A stretch of 64,000 bases of DNA from Urechidicola vernalis (GTDB lineage Bacteria > Bacteroidota > Bacteroidia > Flavobacteriales > Flavobacteriaceae). Location of the stretch: contig NZ_JAVRHV010000007.1 of NCBI RefSeq assembly GCF_031846385.1, positions 62,001-126,000 on the forward strand, in the 5' to 3' direction. Below, in pieces: positions 17,875 to 26,299 of this stretch (position 1 is its first letter; every line of letters starts with the position of its first letter). A program made the translations under genes and the position numbers. The notes beneath the pieces are model-generated. The model searched no databases. It saw nothing but the letters and a program-made list of their open reading frames with translations, and had not been told where the DNA came from.

Positions 17875-19221
17875 ATGGCTACAGCAAATTTTTTATATCG
17901 TTCAACAAGGGTAAAAGCTCCTTTAATTTTAAGGATTAGGTTTAACAAGAATAAAAAAAGTTGTTATTTGGATTGTCCAATTAAGGAGGAAGTTGAGCGG
18001 GAATATTGGGAGAAGAAGCATTTTTCTAACTCAAAGGATGTTCTCATTAAAAACAAACAAATAGAGTTGTCTAAAGAACTTCTAAAAATTGAAGAGTTCA
18101 TTTTGGATGCATTGAAATACGAAGAATCCATTGACGCTGTTACTAAACCTTGGCTTAAAGCTCAGATGGAATACTACTATAACCCACCTGAAAGATTAAA
18201 TCAAGATGTTTCTTATTGGATTCAAAAAATTATTGATGAAGCACCTTTTCGTGATAATGCAAAAGGAGGGATTGGATTAAGTAAAAGCAGGGTTAATTCA
18301 TATAAAATTTTGTTACTTCATTTTGATAATTTTCAAGGTGGTAGAAAAATAATTGTTGAGCAAATGGACAAATCCTTGTTTGAAAACTTTAAGAAATATT
18401 TATTGGCTGAAAAGAATTTTGCTCCGACATATGCGCTCAAGAAGATAGCAGACTTAAAAACGGTTTGTAAAGAGGCTCGTTCAAACGGGGTAAAAGCTTC
18501 CGTAGAATTAAGTGATATTAAGGTGAAACAAGTTTCTCCGTATGATGATGACATGGATGTGATTCCGTTAACTCTGCAGGATATTGAGAAAATTGAAAAG
18601 GCAGATTTGAAAAGACCTGCATTGATAAATGCGAGAAAGTGGCTTATTCTTGGAGTTTTTACAGGTCAGAGGGGAGAAACACTCACCAAAAGAATTGTAG
18701 AGAAGAATTTTTATTCCTACGGAAATGGATTAGAGATTAGAGTCACTCAAAAAAAAGGCAATAAGCCAGTAAGAATACCAGTCCTTCCTAGGGTGAAAAA
18801 GATATTTGAAGAAGGTTTACCATATTCTATTTCAACTCAGAAGTTGAGATTGCATTTTAAAGAAATTGGTAAAATTGCTAAGATAGATGAAATGGTTAAC
18901 GGTAGAATTACAGAAGCAATTGAGGTAAAAGGAACTGATAAAAAGATTAGGAGAGGAATTAAAAAGATGCGTGAAAAGTACAATTATATTGGACTGCACA
19001 CACTAAGAAGGAGTTTTGCGTGTATTCATGAAGGAAAGATACCGAGAGAAGTTATTATGAAGGTGACAGGTCATAAAAAAATTGAAACATACCTTCAGTA
19101 TGTTAATCAAGATAGAAATGAGCACTTGGATGTGTTTATGGATTATTACAACAAGGAAGAAAAAAAATCGAAGGGAAATTCGACGTTATCTGTCGTTTCC
19201 AGAAAATATGGTGTTTCATAG
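17875..19221 (+). CDS. tyrosine-type site-specific integrase of the island
   Basis: The 448-residue protein has an N-terminal arm-binding region (STRVKAPLILRIRFNKNKKS), a SAM-like core-binding region about residues 100-210, and a catalytic domain. The catalytic residues are Arg in FTGQRGETLTKR near residue 266, HTLRRSFA (His-x-x-Arg) near 378, GHKK near 402 and the nucleophile Tyr in YLQYVNQD near 410. This is the Bacteroidota integrase type found on elements inserted in tRNA genes. It lies just inside attL and reads into the island, so it most likely catalysed insertion at tRNA-Leu. Nothing appears broken. Confidence 0.92.
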   Translation: MATANFLYRSTRVKAPLILRIRFNKNKKSCYLDCPIKEEVEREYWEKKHFSNSKDVLIKNKQIELSKELLKIEEFILDALKYEESIDAVTKPWLKAQMEYYYNPPERLNQDVSYWIQKIIDEAPFRDNAKGGIGLSKSRVNSYKILLLHFDNFQGGRKIIVEQMDKSLFENFKKYLLAEKNFAPTYALKKIADLKTVCKEARSNGVKASVELSDIKVKQVSPYDDDMDVIPLTLQDIEKIEKADLKRPALINARKWLILGVFTGQRGETLTKRIVEKNFYSYGNGLEIRVTQKKGNKPVRIPVLPRVKKIFEEGLPYSISTQKLRLHFKEIGKIAKIDEMVNGRITEAIEVKGTDKKIRRGIKKMREKYNYIGLHTLRRSFACIHEGKIPREVIMKVTGHKKIETYLQYVNQDRNEHLDVFMDYYNKEEKKSKGNSTLSVVSRKYGVS

Positions 19222-19358
19222 GTTGCTAGGGTTAAAACACTCTAAGTTAGCACTTTGATGTTATTTTGTATTATACGTATATTCCTCTTTTGATTGATTG
19301 TAGAATATTGTTTAATTCTTTAAAAGATAGTATTTTAATAAAATTTAAAAACTGTTTT

Positions 19359-19952
19359 ATGTCCTCAATGAAATCCACCTCTATAAACGAAAGCAATCAA
19401 GAAATCCAATTTCTAAAATTGAAAGAGAATATTGAAAATTCTCTCACAAATATCCTAACACCTTTTTTTGATACTAAGAGTCAAATCAAAGTTGTAAATC
19501 AATGCTTTCGTGGAAAAAAATCACGAAAATATAGAGTTGATAGCACAATTAATCAATTAGAAAAAATTGAGATACCTCTTAGCATTTTTATTAATTATTT
19601 GCGGGTTCTTATTGATGCCCATTTTGGAACTCCCGCTGAGAATAAAACAATAGATGTTAACGCTATTCTTCTAGCTATGGGGAAACCAATTCCAGAGGAG
19701 AAGCCATTGAGAAGGAGCAAAAGTATTAGAGATTTTTTGAATAAATTAATACTATTGGACTCACAACCAAGGTTGCCTCTTATTGATGATTCCTCAAAGG
19801 GACTTAAAGAAGTAATTCCGATATGGAGGCAATTGGAAAAGCACACATCCATATCCCCTTTGCAACTAAAGAAATTGTTTAAAGAACTTTTCTCACCAAA
19901 ATTTAAAGATTCATACTTGGACAGAATATATAGTGACAATAAAAATATTTAA
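19359..19952 (+). CDS. island protein of unknown function
   Basis: I prefer the ATG at 19359 (MSSMKSTSINESNQ), giving 198 residues, over an upstream ATG at 19266 that would add an unconvincing 31-residue leader. The product is charged and probably cytoplasmic, with a C-terminal block LQLKKLFKELFSPKF. Proteins of this general kind are common next to integrases on Bacteroidota islands, but I recognise no domain. It lies between integrase and excisionase-like genes on the same strand. Confidence 0.6.
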   Translation: MSSMKSTSINESNQEIQFLKLKENIENSLTNILTPFFDTKSQIKVVNQCFRGKKSRKYRVDSTINQLEKIEIPLSIFINYLRVLIDAHFGTPAENKTIDVNAILLAMGKPIPEEKPLRRSKSIRDFLNKLILLDSQPRLPLIDDSSKGLKEVIPIWRQLEKHTSISPLQLKKLFKELFSPKFKDSYLDRIYSDNKNI

Positions 19953-20132
19953 TCCTTTTTGAATACGCATTTATTGGGTCTATTCACCGAAATAGGTTTG
20001 TTTTTTATTATTTGATGTAATAAACTGTTTCATTTTACTCTTTTAATGACAAAATCATTTCTATAGAGTACTGAGTTGCGTAATTCTATCTTACTGCATT
20101 ATTGAGTATTGTTGATTTCCTTTGCCTAGGCT

Positions 20133-20148
20133 TAACCATGAATGGTTA
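20133..20148. promoter_or_regulatory. 16-bp palindrome, candidate operator
   Basis: TAACCAT-GA-ATGGTTA is a perfect 7-bp inverted repeat 32 bp upstream of the excisionase-like HTH gene. It could be an autoregulatory binding site. The surrounding gap 19953-20179 contains no other recognised feature. Confidence 0.35.
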
Positions 20149-20179
20149 GTTATGAATTTAATAATTAAAACGGTATATC

Positions 20180-20371
20180 ATGGAAATACAAAAAGAGAAA
20201 ATCTACTATACTGTACCAGAGACAGCAAAGATACTTAGAATCTCACAGAGTACATTGAACAGAAGAGTTCGTTCAGGAGGTATAAAGAGTAGGAAATTTG
20301 GGTCAAGAGTTTTATTTCGTATTGAAGATATTGAAAATAGTGTAGTTGAGGTAATCCAAAAATCTACGTAA
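20180..20371 (+). CDS. excisionase-like helix-turn-helix protein
   Basis: The 63-residue protein is a single MerR-type/HTH_17 winged-helix domain (YYTVPETAKILRISQSTLNR followed by RVRSGGIKSRKFGSR). Such proteins act as recombination directionality factors or regulators on integrative elements. Its stop codon overlaps the ATG of the next gene, so it heads an operon with the DUF3987 gene. A palindrome 32 bp upstream may be its target. Confidence 0.82.
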   Translation: MEIQKEKIYYTVPETAKILRISQSTLNRRVRSGGIKSRKFGSRVLFRIEDIENSVVEVIQKST

Positions 20372-21954
20372 TGAAAAAGCAAGACAAAGGGCACTCCGCT
20401 AAAAGTACCCCTGAAAAAGTTGTAAACTCGGCGACCACTCCGAATCTACAAGTTACGGAAAATAACGGACAACTGCAATTCTTTAAGGGTCATGTAGAAG
20501 CACCAAAAATGGCAGAAGATAATTTTTTTGAACCGCATCTTGAAGAGGTAGAATCCGCAAGTAGTGATGCAGAACCAACCTTTAACCTCAACACACTAAA
20601 CGATTCAAAGAGTTTTATTGATGAGACAGACAGAGCAAGAGATAAGTTTAAAGACAAGGAAAATTTATTCCCTATCGAGATTTTCCCAAAGACCATTCAA
20701 CATATTATTAAGGAGACAAATGTGAGCCTAAACTATTCTGTCGATTATACAGGTGCATCAATGCTTTTTGCAGCCTCCGTTGCTATAGGTAATTCCTTCG
20801 CAGTTAGCAACGGCATCTACACTCAAAACGCTACTCTTTACTTAGCCCTAATTGGTCAAAGAGGAGTCAATAAGAGCCACCCTTTAACGTTTGCATTGAG
20901 ACCTCTTCAGAATAAAGACGGAGCAAGTTTCAAAGAATATTTAGAAAGAAAAAAGGAGTATGAGAATATTCAGAAAGGTTCAAAAAAAGAAGCGAAAGAG
21001 TTAGAGGAAAAATTTGACCCTCCAGTATGGCAACAATCTATTGTCTCGGATTTTACACCCGAAGCCTTAGTGGATATACACAGTCACAACACGAAAGGTT
21101 TAGGAGTTTACAGTGACGAACTTGCGGGGTGGTTCAAGAATTTCAATAGATATAGTAAAGGAAGCGAGGAGCAGTTTTGGTTAAGTGTTTGGAGCGGAAC
21201 ACCAATACGAGTAAATCGTAAGTCGAGTGAACCTATTTTTATACCGAACCCATTCATATCTGTAGCGGGAACAATTCAGCATGGAGTTTTGAAAGAAATG
21301 GCAAAAGACAGAACGGAAAATGGGTTTATGGATAGACTCTTATTTGTAATTCCAGAAAATCTTAAAAAGGAGTATTGGAGCGAGGTGAAAATAAATCCTA
21401 AAACAATTGCATTATGGGAGACCACCATAAACCACTTACTTGAGTTAAAAGTGCCGTATGATAAGAATAACAATGTAAAGCCTAAAGAACTATTCTTTAC
21501 TACAGAAGCCAAAGACCGCATCTACGAATGGCAACAGAAGATTACAGATTTAAGCAATGCGACTAATGATGTAACTCTTAAAGGGATTTATGCAAAAATA
21601 GAACCTTACGCAATGCGATTCTCCTTAATACTTCAAATGTTACATTGGGCAACAGGGAGCGGAGGAAATACAATTGTAGAACTACCTGCGGTAGAGGGAG
21701 CAATAAAATTTGCCGAATATTTTATTAAGTCCGCTATCAAAGTAAACGATTTAATCCAAACCGAAAATCCTTTAGGAGACTTGCCATTTGTAAAGCAACA
21801 ACTGTACGATAAACTACCCCAATTCTTTTCAACTGGAGAAGGAATGGTCATTGCCGAAAGTTTAAATATCAAATCAAGGACTTACAGCAGGTTTATTAAA
21901 GAAAAAGAACTCTTTTCCTTTATAAGTCATGGGCAATATGAGAAACTCTTTTAG
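20371..21954 (+). CDS. DUF3987 primase/helicase-like protein
   Basis: The 527-residue protein has a low-complexity N-terminus (residues 1-85), then a DUF3987 core. Recognisable blocks are YTGASMLFAASVAIGNSFAV near residue 125, ALIGQRGVNKSHPLTFALRP near 160 in the position of a degenerate P-loop, YSDELAGWFKNFNRY near 248, and GFMDRLLFVIP near 312. DUF3987 proteins occur on Bacteroidota mobile elements beside primases and are thought to act in element DNA replication. It is translationally coupled to the HTH gene and immediately precedes the iteron cluster, which fits a replication role. Confidence 0.8.
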   Translation: MKKQDKGHSAKSTPEKVVNSATTPNLQVTENNGQLQFFKGHVEAPKMAEDNFFEPHLEEVESASSDAEPTFNLNTLNDSKSFIDETDRARDKFKDKENLFPIEIFPKTIQHIIKETNVSLNYSVDYTGASMLFAASVAIGNSFAVSNGIYTQNATLYLALIGQRGVNKSHPLTFALRPLQNKDGASFKEYLERKKEYENIQKGSKKEAKELEEKFDPPVWQQSIVSDFTPEALVDIHSHNTKGLGVYSDELAGWFKNFNRYSKGSEEQFWLSVWSGTPIRVNRKSSEPIFIPNPFISVAGTIQHGVLKEMAKDRTENGFMDRLLFVIPENLKKEYWSEVKINPKTIALWETTINHLLELKVPYDKNNNVKPKELFFTTEAKDRIYEWQQKITDLSNATNDVTLKGIYAKIEPYAMRFSLILQMLHWATGSGGNTIVELPAVEGAIKFAEYFIKSAIKVNDLIQTENPLGDLPFVKQQLYDKLPQFFSTGEGMVIAESLNIKSRTYSRFIKEKELFSFISHGQYEKLF

Positions 21955-21972
21955 AGATATATAAATAATAGC

Positions 21973-22195
21973 GTGGCATTATTGGCATTATTGACACTAT
22001 CCAGTCGTAACAAAGGTTGCAGAACGATTTCGATTGGCACTTTGTTGGCATTATTGGCACATTCAAACAAAACACAAAAACAAGGTTGGCACTATTGGCA
22101 CTTTGTTGGCACTTTTAAAATTATCACAATCATAGTCTTAATAATGGTTGTAAGCTGTAGTTAAGAACAAAACGCCAATAATGTCAATTATGCCA
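21973..22195. repeat. iteron-like cluster of TTGGCA repeats, candidate replication origin
   Basis: Nine plus-strand copies of (T)TGGCA/TTGACA fall into three triplets at about 21973, 22034 and 22086. Copies within a triplet start 9 or 11 bp apart. A fourth triplet lies inverted at 22173-22195 (minus strand TGGCA, TGACA, TGGCG, 9-bp spacing). The small open frame at 21973-22164 is a by-product of these repeats. The site lies between two replication-type genes. Confidence 0.65.
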
Positions 22196-22216
22196 CACCT
22201 CCTAAACAAAATTAAT

Positions 22217-23686
22217 ATGGAAGATTTCTTATTCTCTTTAGCATCAAATAAATTCAAGAAATTACAGTGTCCAAAGTGCCACAAAAAAGACCATTGGCAA
22301 CGTTATTATAATGTTGAAACTGGAGAGGTGCTACCCGAACAATATGGGCGTTGCGACAACGCTTCTAAGTGTAGAGAGTGGGTAATACCATCGAGAGGAG
22401 ATTTCAAAGACGAATTAATTCCTAGAGTCGTTAGTAAGAAGCCGAGAGTTATTCCACCATCCGTGAATATTCCAAAGGAGGTTTTGATTGATACGTTGAA
22501 GGGATATGATAAAAACACCTTTATACAGTACCTAGCTACGAGCGCACCTTATCCTTTCCCTTTTACCGTTATTAATAAGATAATTGAATTGTATTTCGTG
22601 GGAACGGTTGGAAAGGGATATATGTACGGAGGGACTGCGTTTCCTTTTATCAATGCGAACGGCAACATAAGAACTATCCAAATAAAACAATTCGACAACA
22701 ATAACTCTACTGTTAAAACGAGTTTTCTACACACTAAACTTGAATATCAATTAAAAAACAACGGTAAACCAATTCCGAAATGGTTGATAGATTACAACAA
22801 ACAAGAGTCGAAGATTGATTGTTATTTTGGAGAGCATCTTTTAAAGCAATATCCAAGAAATCCTATTATCCTTGTTGAAGCACCGAAATCAGCCTTTTAC
22901 GGTACGCTATACTTTGGACTCCCAAAAACAGATAGCGACTTTCTATGGTTGGCAACATATAGCCTAGGTGGTTTTACCCTTAAAAAAAGTAAAGTACTAC
23001 AAGGAAGAAATGTACTTGTATATCCCGACTTATCAGAATATGGGAAAACGTTCGAGTTGTGGAGTGAGAAAGCAAAAGAGTTTGAAAAGGCTATAGAAGG
23101 GACTCAGTTTATAGTCGCTGATTTAATTGAAACCCTTGCCCCAAAACATGATAGAACACAAGGTAAGGATATTGCAGACTTTCTAATAAAATTAGATTGG
23201 AGAAAATTCAGAAAGGACTCTACGGTTCATACAGCAGTTAAAATCTCACCGCCCAAAATTGAATCGTCGGATTGTACAAACGACCAAGAACAACCAAGGG
23301 AAAGACCCCTCCTTAAAGTTGAGGGTGAGTCTATCAATACTCAAGTTTATAACTCGCTTCTCAAAAATGAGAAGCAAAAAGAGACTACAACTAAAACTCT
23401 AAATGAGGAGGATTCTACCCAATTAGAAGCATTCGACGCGCCCCAAGAAAAAGAAATTATTACTTGGGAAAAAGACATTTTAGAGCTTGAAACCTTCTTG
23501 AATAACACAACGCTTCCAACAACACCTATAAAATTAGAAACCGCTACCACGGTGACAGATGCTAAATCATTTATAACTGTAAACCTAAAATATATTAAAA
23601 GAAATAATGGAAACTTAATCTTTAAACCGTACCTCAACAGATTACACCAACTAAAAAGAATATTAACCGTAGCAGATGCTACATAA
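22217..23686 (+). CDS. DUF6371-type primase-like zinc-finger protein
   Basis: I choose the ATG at 22217 (MEDFLFSLASNKFKK), since earlier ATGs at 22181 and 22190 lie inside the iteron cluster. The protein of about 489 residues begins with a CHC2-like zinc finger: CPKC near residue 21, then RCDNASKCREW near 48. A Toprim-like central region follows (ILVEAPKSAFYGTL near 215, NVLVYPDLSEYGKTFELW near 264). The last 120 residues are polar. Such proteins are associated with priming replication of Bacteroidota mobile elements. With the DUF3987 gene and iterons it forms a plausible replication module. Confidence 0.75.
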   Translation: MEDFLFSLASNKFKKLQCPKCHKKDHWQRYYNVETGEVLPEQYGRCDNASKCREWVIPSRGDFKDELIPRVVSKKPRVIPPSVNIPKEVLIDTLKGYDKNTFIQYLATSAPYPFPFTVINKIIELYFVGTVGKGYMYGGTAFPFINANGNIRTIQIKQFDNNNSTVKTSFLHTKLEYQLKNNGKPIPKWLIDYNKQESKIDCYFGEHLLKQYPRNPIILVEAPKSAFYGTLYFGLPKTDSDFLWLATYSLGGFTLKKSKVLQGRNVLVYPDLSEYGKTFELWSEKAKEFEKAIEGTQFIVADLIETLAPKHDRTQGKDIADFLIKLDWRKFRKDSTVHTAVKISPPKIESSDCTNDQEQPRERPLLKVEGESINTQVYNSLLKNEKQKETTTKTLNEEDSTQLEAFDAPQEKEIITWEKDILELETFLNNTTLPTTPIKLETATTVTDAKSFITVNLKYIKRNNGNLIFKPYLNRLHQLKRILTVADAT

Positions 23687-23697
23687 ATCTAAATATA

Positions 23698-23973
23698 ATG
23701 AAAATAATAAAGTTTAAAACAAAGTTCAAAAACCTGCCAAAAACTGACCAAGACCATTTTAAAAAAAGAAGAGAAAAATGGAATGGTGGCGCAATATCGT
23801 TGAGTCAAGACGATGAAAACGGAAGATACACTCTTCAGATTGATGAGCCAACGAAAAGTAAGAAGTATTTCGATAAGGGATTAATAGTGGAGTTTGAAGA
23901 GAGCGACGTTAAAGCGCTCAAAGAAAACTTATTCGGCACATTTCTTTTAAAAACTTTAGATAAAAAAAACTAA
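23698..23973 (+). CDS. small island protein of unknown function
   Basis: The 91-residue product is lysine- and acid-rich with no recognised motif. It starts 11 bp after the DUF6371 gene and is followed eight bp later by a terminator hairpin. It is therefore the last gene of the replication operon. It has no signal peptide or membrane segment. Confidence 0.6.
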   Translation: MKIIKFKTKFKNLPKTDQDHFKKRREKWNGGAISLSQDDENGRYTLQIDEPTKSKKYFDKGLIVEFEESDVKALKENLFGTFLLKTLDKKN

Positions 23974-23980
23974 TCCAAAG

Positions 23981-24009
23981 CCACCCTAGAGCTTATATTC
24001 TTAGGGTGG
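23981..24009 (+). terminator. hairpin ending the replication operon
   Basis: CCACCCTA pairs with TAGGGTGG around a 13-base loop. A long T-run is missing, so termination strength is uncertain. Confidence 0.6.
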
Positions 24010-24312
24010 TATTTAAACAAAACCCAATAAATAAAAGCAGAAAAGAGCATGGCTTGAAATGTTAGATGGGATAAATAAACTTGTGGCAAAGGAGGCTAAA
24101 TCAAATTCCATTAAAAAGAATGATAATATTAAGAGCTAAATAATTAATTCGCGCACACAAGACAGGTGTTGATTCCATCTCCAGCACCAATTCCGTATCT
24201 TAGTCGAAGTGCACCTTCCAAGCGATATTTGGAGTCGTTTTTTGATGGGAAAATTCAAGGGTTAATTATTAGTTCTGTTCATTTTGCGGTATCTTTATAC
24301 AAACCTAGTACT
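24010..24312. other. 303-bp gap between the two halves of the island
   Basis: I see no convincing gene. A minor open frame at 24060-24140 would encode 26 residues without support. At about 24160-24195 the plus strand resembles a decayed tRNA 3' end (a T-arm-like stretch, then CCAGCACCA). A near-consensus -7 box TATCTTTA begins at 24290 and fits the start chosen for the next gene. Confidence 0.3.
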
Positions 24313-24849
24313 ATGCCCTTCAACGATTCCTTTTCGGAAGAAACTAAAGCCCAATTAGAAAAGAATTATATACTGAAACGTTCAAAATCCAAGAAGTACA
24401 AAAAGGAATTAATCGTTGAGGTCAATTACAACTATTTGCAGTATCTAGGTGTAGTACGAATATACTTACAAAACAAGTACAACTTAAAATTTGAGGACAT
24501 TGAATTGCTCTTGTATCTTTACCCAATAAACTACTTTACAAGAAAGGATATTAGGCGCTTTCCCTGTTCTTGGGGTTATAAGCGTCTTAACAGGTTGATT
24601 CAAGAGGATTACATTGTAAAGTTATCTTCCGTTCCAGCAAGGACTCGCGGCTGTGTTTTTATGTTGTCTATAAAGGCTAAGAATCTAGTTAGAAACTACC
24701 ACGAATTACTTTCGGGAGAAAAGTCTATCCCTAATTGTCCACAGCACAATCCTATTTTTAGAAAAGACACGAATACATATAGAAGCACGGCAAGAGCAAT
24801 AATGGAAGAGATGAGGGAATTACTTAAAGACCAGAACCGATGGGAATAA
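24313..24849 (+). CDS. winged-helix-like DNA-binding protein, unknown function
   Basis: I place the start at ATG 24313 (MPFNDSFSEETKAQ). A longer frame from 24166 would run through the putative promoter and translate non-protein-like sequence. The 178-residue product contains a region of helices and a basic turn, RIYLQNKYNLKFEDIELLL then KDIRRFPCSWGYKRLNRLI. This resembles a MarR-like winged helix, with a C-terminal helix bundle. It lies 88 bp upstream of the second recombinase on the same strand and may be its regulator or accessory factor. That role is inferred from position only. Confidence 0.6.
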   Translation: MPFNDSFSEETKAQLEKNYILKRSKSKKYKKELIVEVNYNYLQYLGVVRIYLQNKYNLKFEDIELLLYLYPINYFTRKDIRRFPCSWGYKRLNRLIQEDYIVKLSSVPARTRGCVFMLSIKAKNLVRNYHELLSGEKSIPNCPQHNPIFRKDTNTYRSTARAIMEEMRELLKDQNRWE

Positions 24850-24921
24850 CTACTATATTTATCTTAGATTAAATTCACTACCGCAGCCGCTCCTGAAATA
24901 GCGCCAATAAATATTTATTCG

Positions 24922-24929
24922 TATTTTTG
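24922..24929 (+). promoter_or_regulatory. -7 box for the cassette-associated recombinase
   Basis: TATTTTTG matches TAnnTTTG and ends seven bases before the ATG, predicting a very short or absent leader. Confidence 0.5.
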
Positions 24930-24936
24930 AGTTGCT

Positions 24937-26109
24937 ATGAATACTAAAATAACCGTTACACTCGGAAAGATTCTACATGGGAATCAAGTAAAACTACTAG
25001 TTACTTTTAAATATGATGAACCAATAATTTCTAGGATTAGGAATTTAGGAGGCTTTAAATGGAGTAAATCCAACCGCGGCTGGGTCTGCATATTTTCCAA
25101 TGAGAATTTGAATCGTACTCAGCAGGAATTGGCAACTATAGCCATTATTAAGATTGATGATTCTATTTACAAGAAACTAGTTCCAAAACCAATACGAAAA
25201 CCAAGAGATATATCTGAACCAAACAAAAAAGTAATTCGCTCTTTTGTTAAATATTTACAAGGAAAAAGATACGGAGAAAGCACCGTAAAAACATATTTTA
25301 CATACGTTGCTGATTTCATTGAATATGTTGGCAAAAAGCCATTAAAAGACTTAGAAAACCGAGATGTGGAAATGTTTATTGAAGATGTATTTGCTCCTAA
25401 TAAATATAGTATTAGTTCCCAAAGACTACTCATTAGTGCGATTAAACTCTTTGCTGTTTTCTATCCCGAATGTAAGATTGACCAACTAACATTGACAAGA
25501 CCTCATAAATCAAAAAAATTGCCAGTAGTATTGTCTCAAGATGAGGTTATCAATTTAATTCGCTGCACCAAGAATCTAAAACATAGAGCCATTATAGCGT
25601 TTCTGTATTCATCTGGAATGAGAATTGGAGAACTGATAAACTTAGAGTTAAAAGATATTGATATTAATCGCTTTCAGGTCTTTGTTAGAAATTCAAAAGG
25701 AAGAAAAGACAGGTATGTTTCTCTTGCCGAAAGTTTCAAACCACTTTTGTTGAATTATGTAAATACTTATGAGCCTAAGAAGTATTTTGTAGAAGGAAAG
25801 CCATCGGTTAAATACACGGCTGGAAGTGTACGATTATTTCTGAAGAAGTCTGCGGAATCGGCTGGAATCAAAAAAAGGGTGACCCCACACTGTCTCCGCC
25901 ACAGTTATGCTACACACCTATTAGAACACGGTACAGATATAAGGCTAATTCAAGAACTGCTAGGGCATTCAAGACCAGAAACAACAATGATATACACACA
26001 CGTATCGAATAAGAGTCTAATGACCATTTCTAATCCGCTTGATGTGGCTGTAAAGAATTACGCAACCAAGAAAACGGGTGAAAACGATTCTAATAAATAT
26101 TTAAAGTAA
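24937..26109 (+). CDS. XerC/D-like tyrosine recombinase with N-terminal HARP-like domain
   Basis: The 390-residue protein has an unusual N-terminal domain (residues 1-85). Its VKLLVTFKYDEPIISRIRNL then GGFKWSKSNRGWVCIF pattern resembles the HARP-type fold of DNA-annealing proteins. A SAM-like core-binding domain follows (about 95-180), then a XerC/D catalytic domain: SSGMRIGELINLE (Arg), KGRKDRYV (Lys), TPHCLRHSYATHL (His-x-x-Arg), LGHSRPETTMIYTH (His and Tyr nucleophile). The extra helix insertion before the HxxR box that marks integron IntI is absent. It lies directly upstream of, and points toward, an array of cassettes with attC-like sites, so it is the candidate cassette recombinase. It is distinct from the island integrase at 17.9 kb. 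Confidence 0.9.
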   Translation: MNTKITVTLGKILHGNQVKLLVTFKYDEPIISRIRNLGGFKWSKSNRGWVCIFSNENLNRTQQELATIAIIKIDDSIYKKLVPKPIRKPRDISEPNKKVIRSFVKYLQGKRYGESTVKTYFTYVADFIEYVGKKPLKDLENRDVEMFIEDVFAPNKYSISSQRLLISAIKLFAVFYPECKIDQLTLTRPHKSKKLPVVLSQDEVINLIRCTKNLKHRAIIAFLYSSGMRIGELINLELKDIDINRFQVFVRNSKGRKDRYVSLAESFKPLLLNYVNTYEPKKYFVEGKPSVKYTAGSVRLFLKKSAESAGIKKRVTPHCLRHSYATHLLEHGTDIRLIQELLGHSRPETTMIYTHVSNKSLMTISNPLDVAVKNYATKKTGENDSNKYLK

Positions 26110-26125
26110 AATAATAACAATAATG

Positions 26126-26161
26126 ATTTCAAATATAATTCTAGGTTATTATATTTGAAAT
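26126..26161. promoter_or_regulatory. perfect 14-bp inverted repeat with back-to-back -7 boxes
   Basis: The arms 26126-26139 and 26148-26161 are exact inverse complements around an 8-base loop. Each arm contains TATATTTG pointing outward (plus strand 26150-26157, minus strand 26130-26137). It could drive the cassettes, act as a terminator hairpin or be a recombinase site. Downstream, AGGGATAAA occurs twice with one inverted TTATCCC between. Confidence 0.5.
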
Positions 26162-26299
26162 GAATAGTTCCTACCGATTATACCAAATAAACGCAAAGGG
26201 ATAAAACAAGTAAAAACTAACGTTATCCCGTAAATTAGATAGGGATAAACGCATAAAATATAAACTTATAACGAGTTGGGCACAAGCGGAAAAAATCAA

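Noticed and set aside
21973..22164. 63-residue open frame between the DUF3987 and DUF6371 genes
   Set aside because: It translates the iteron repeats into low-complexity Leu/Trp/His-rich sequence with no family pattern; the repeats explain the open frame.
20371..23686. prophage identity for the island
   Set aside because: No capsid, portal, terminase or tail genes are present; the replication genes are of the integrative-element type.
23990..24312. longer version of the 24.3-kb gene starting at 24166
   Set aside because: The extension is translated from sequence containing a probable -7 box and reads as non-protein-like; the ATG at 24313 fits better.
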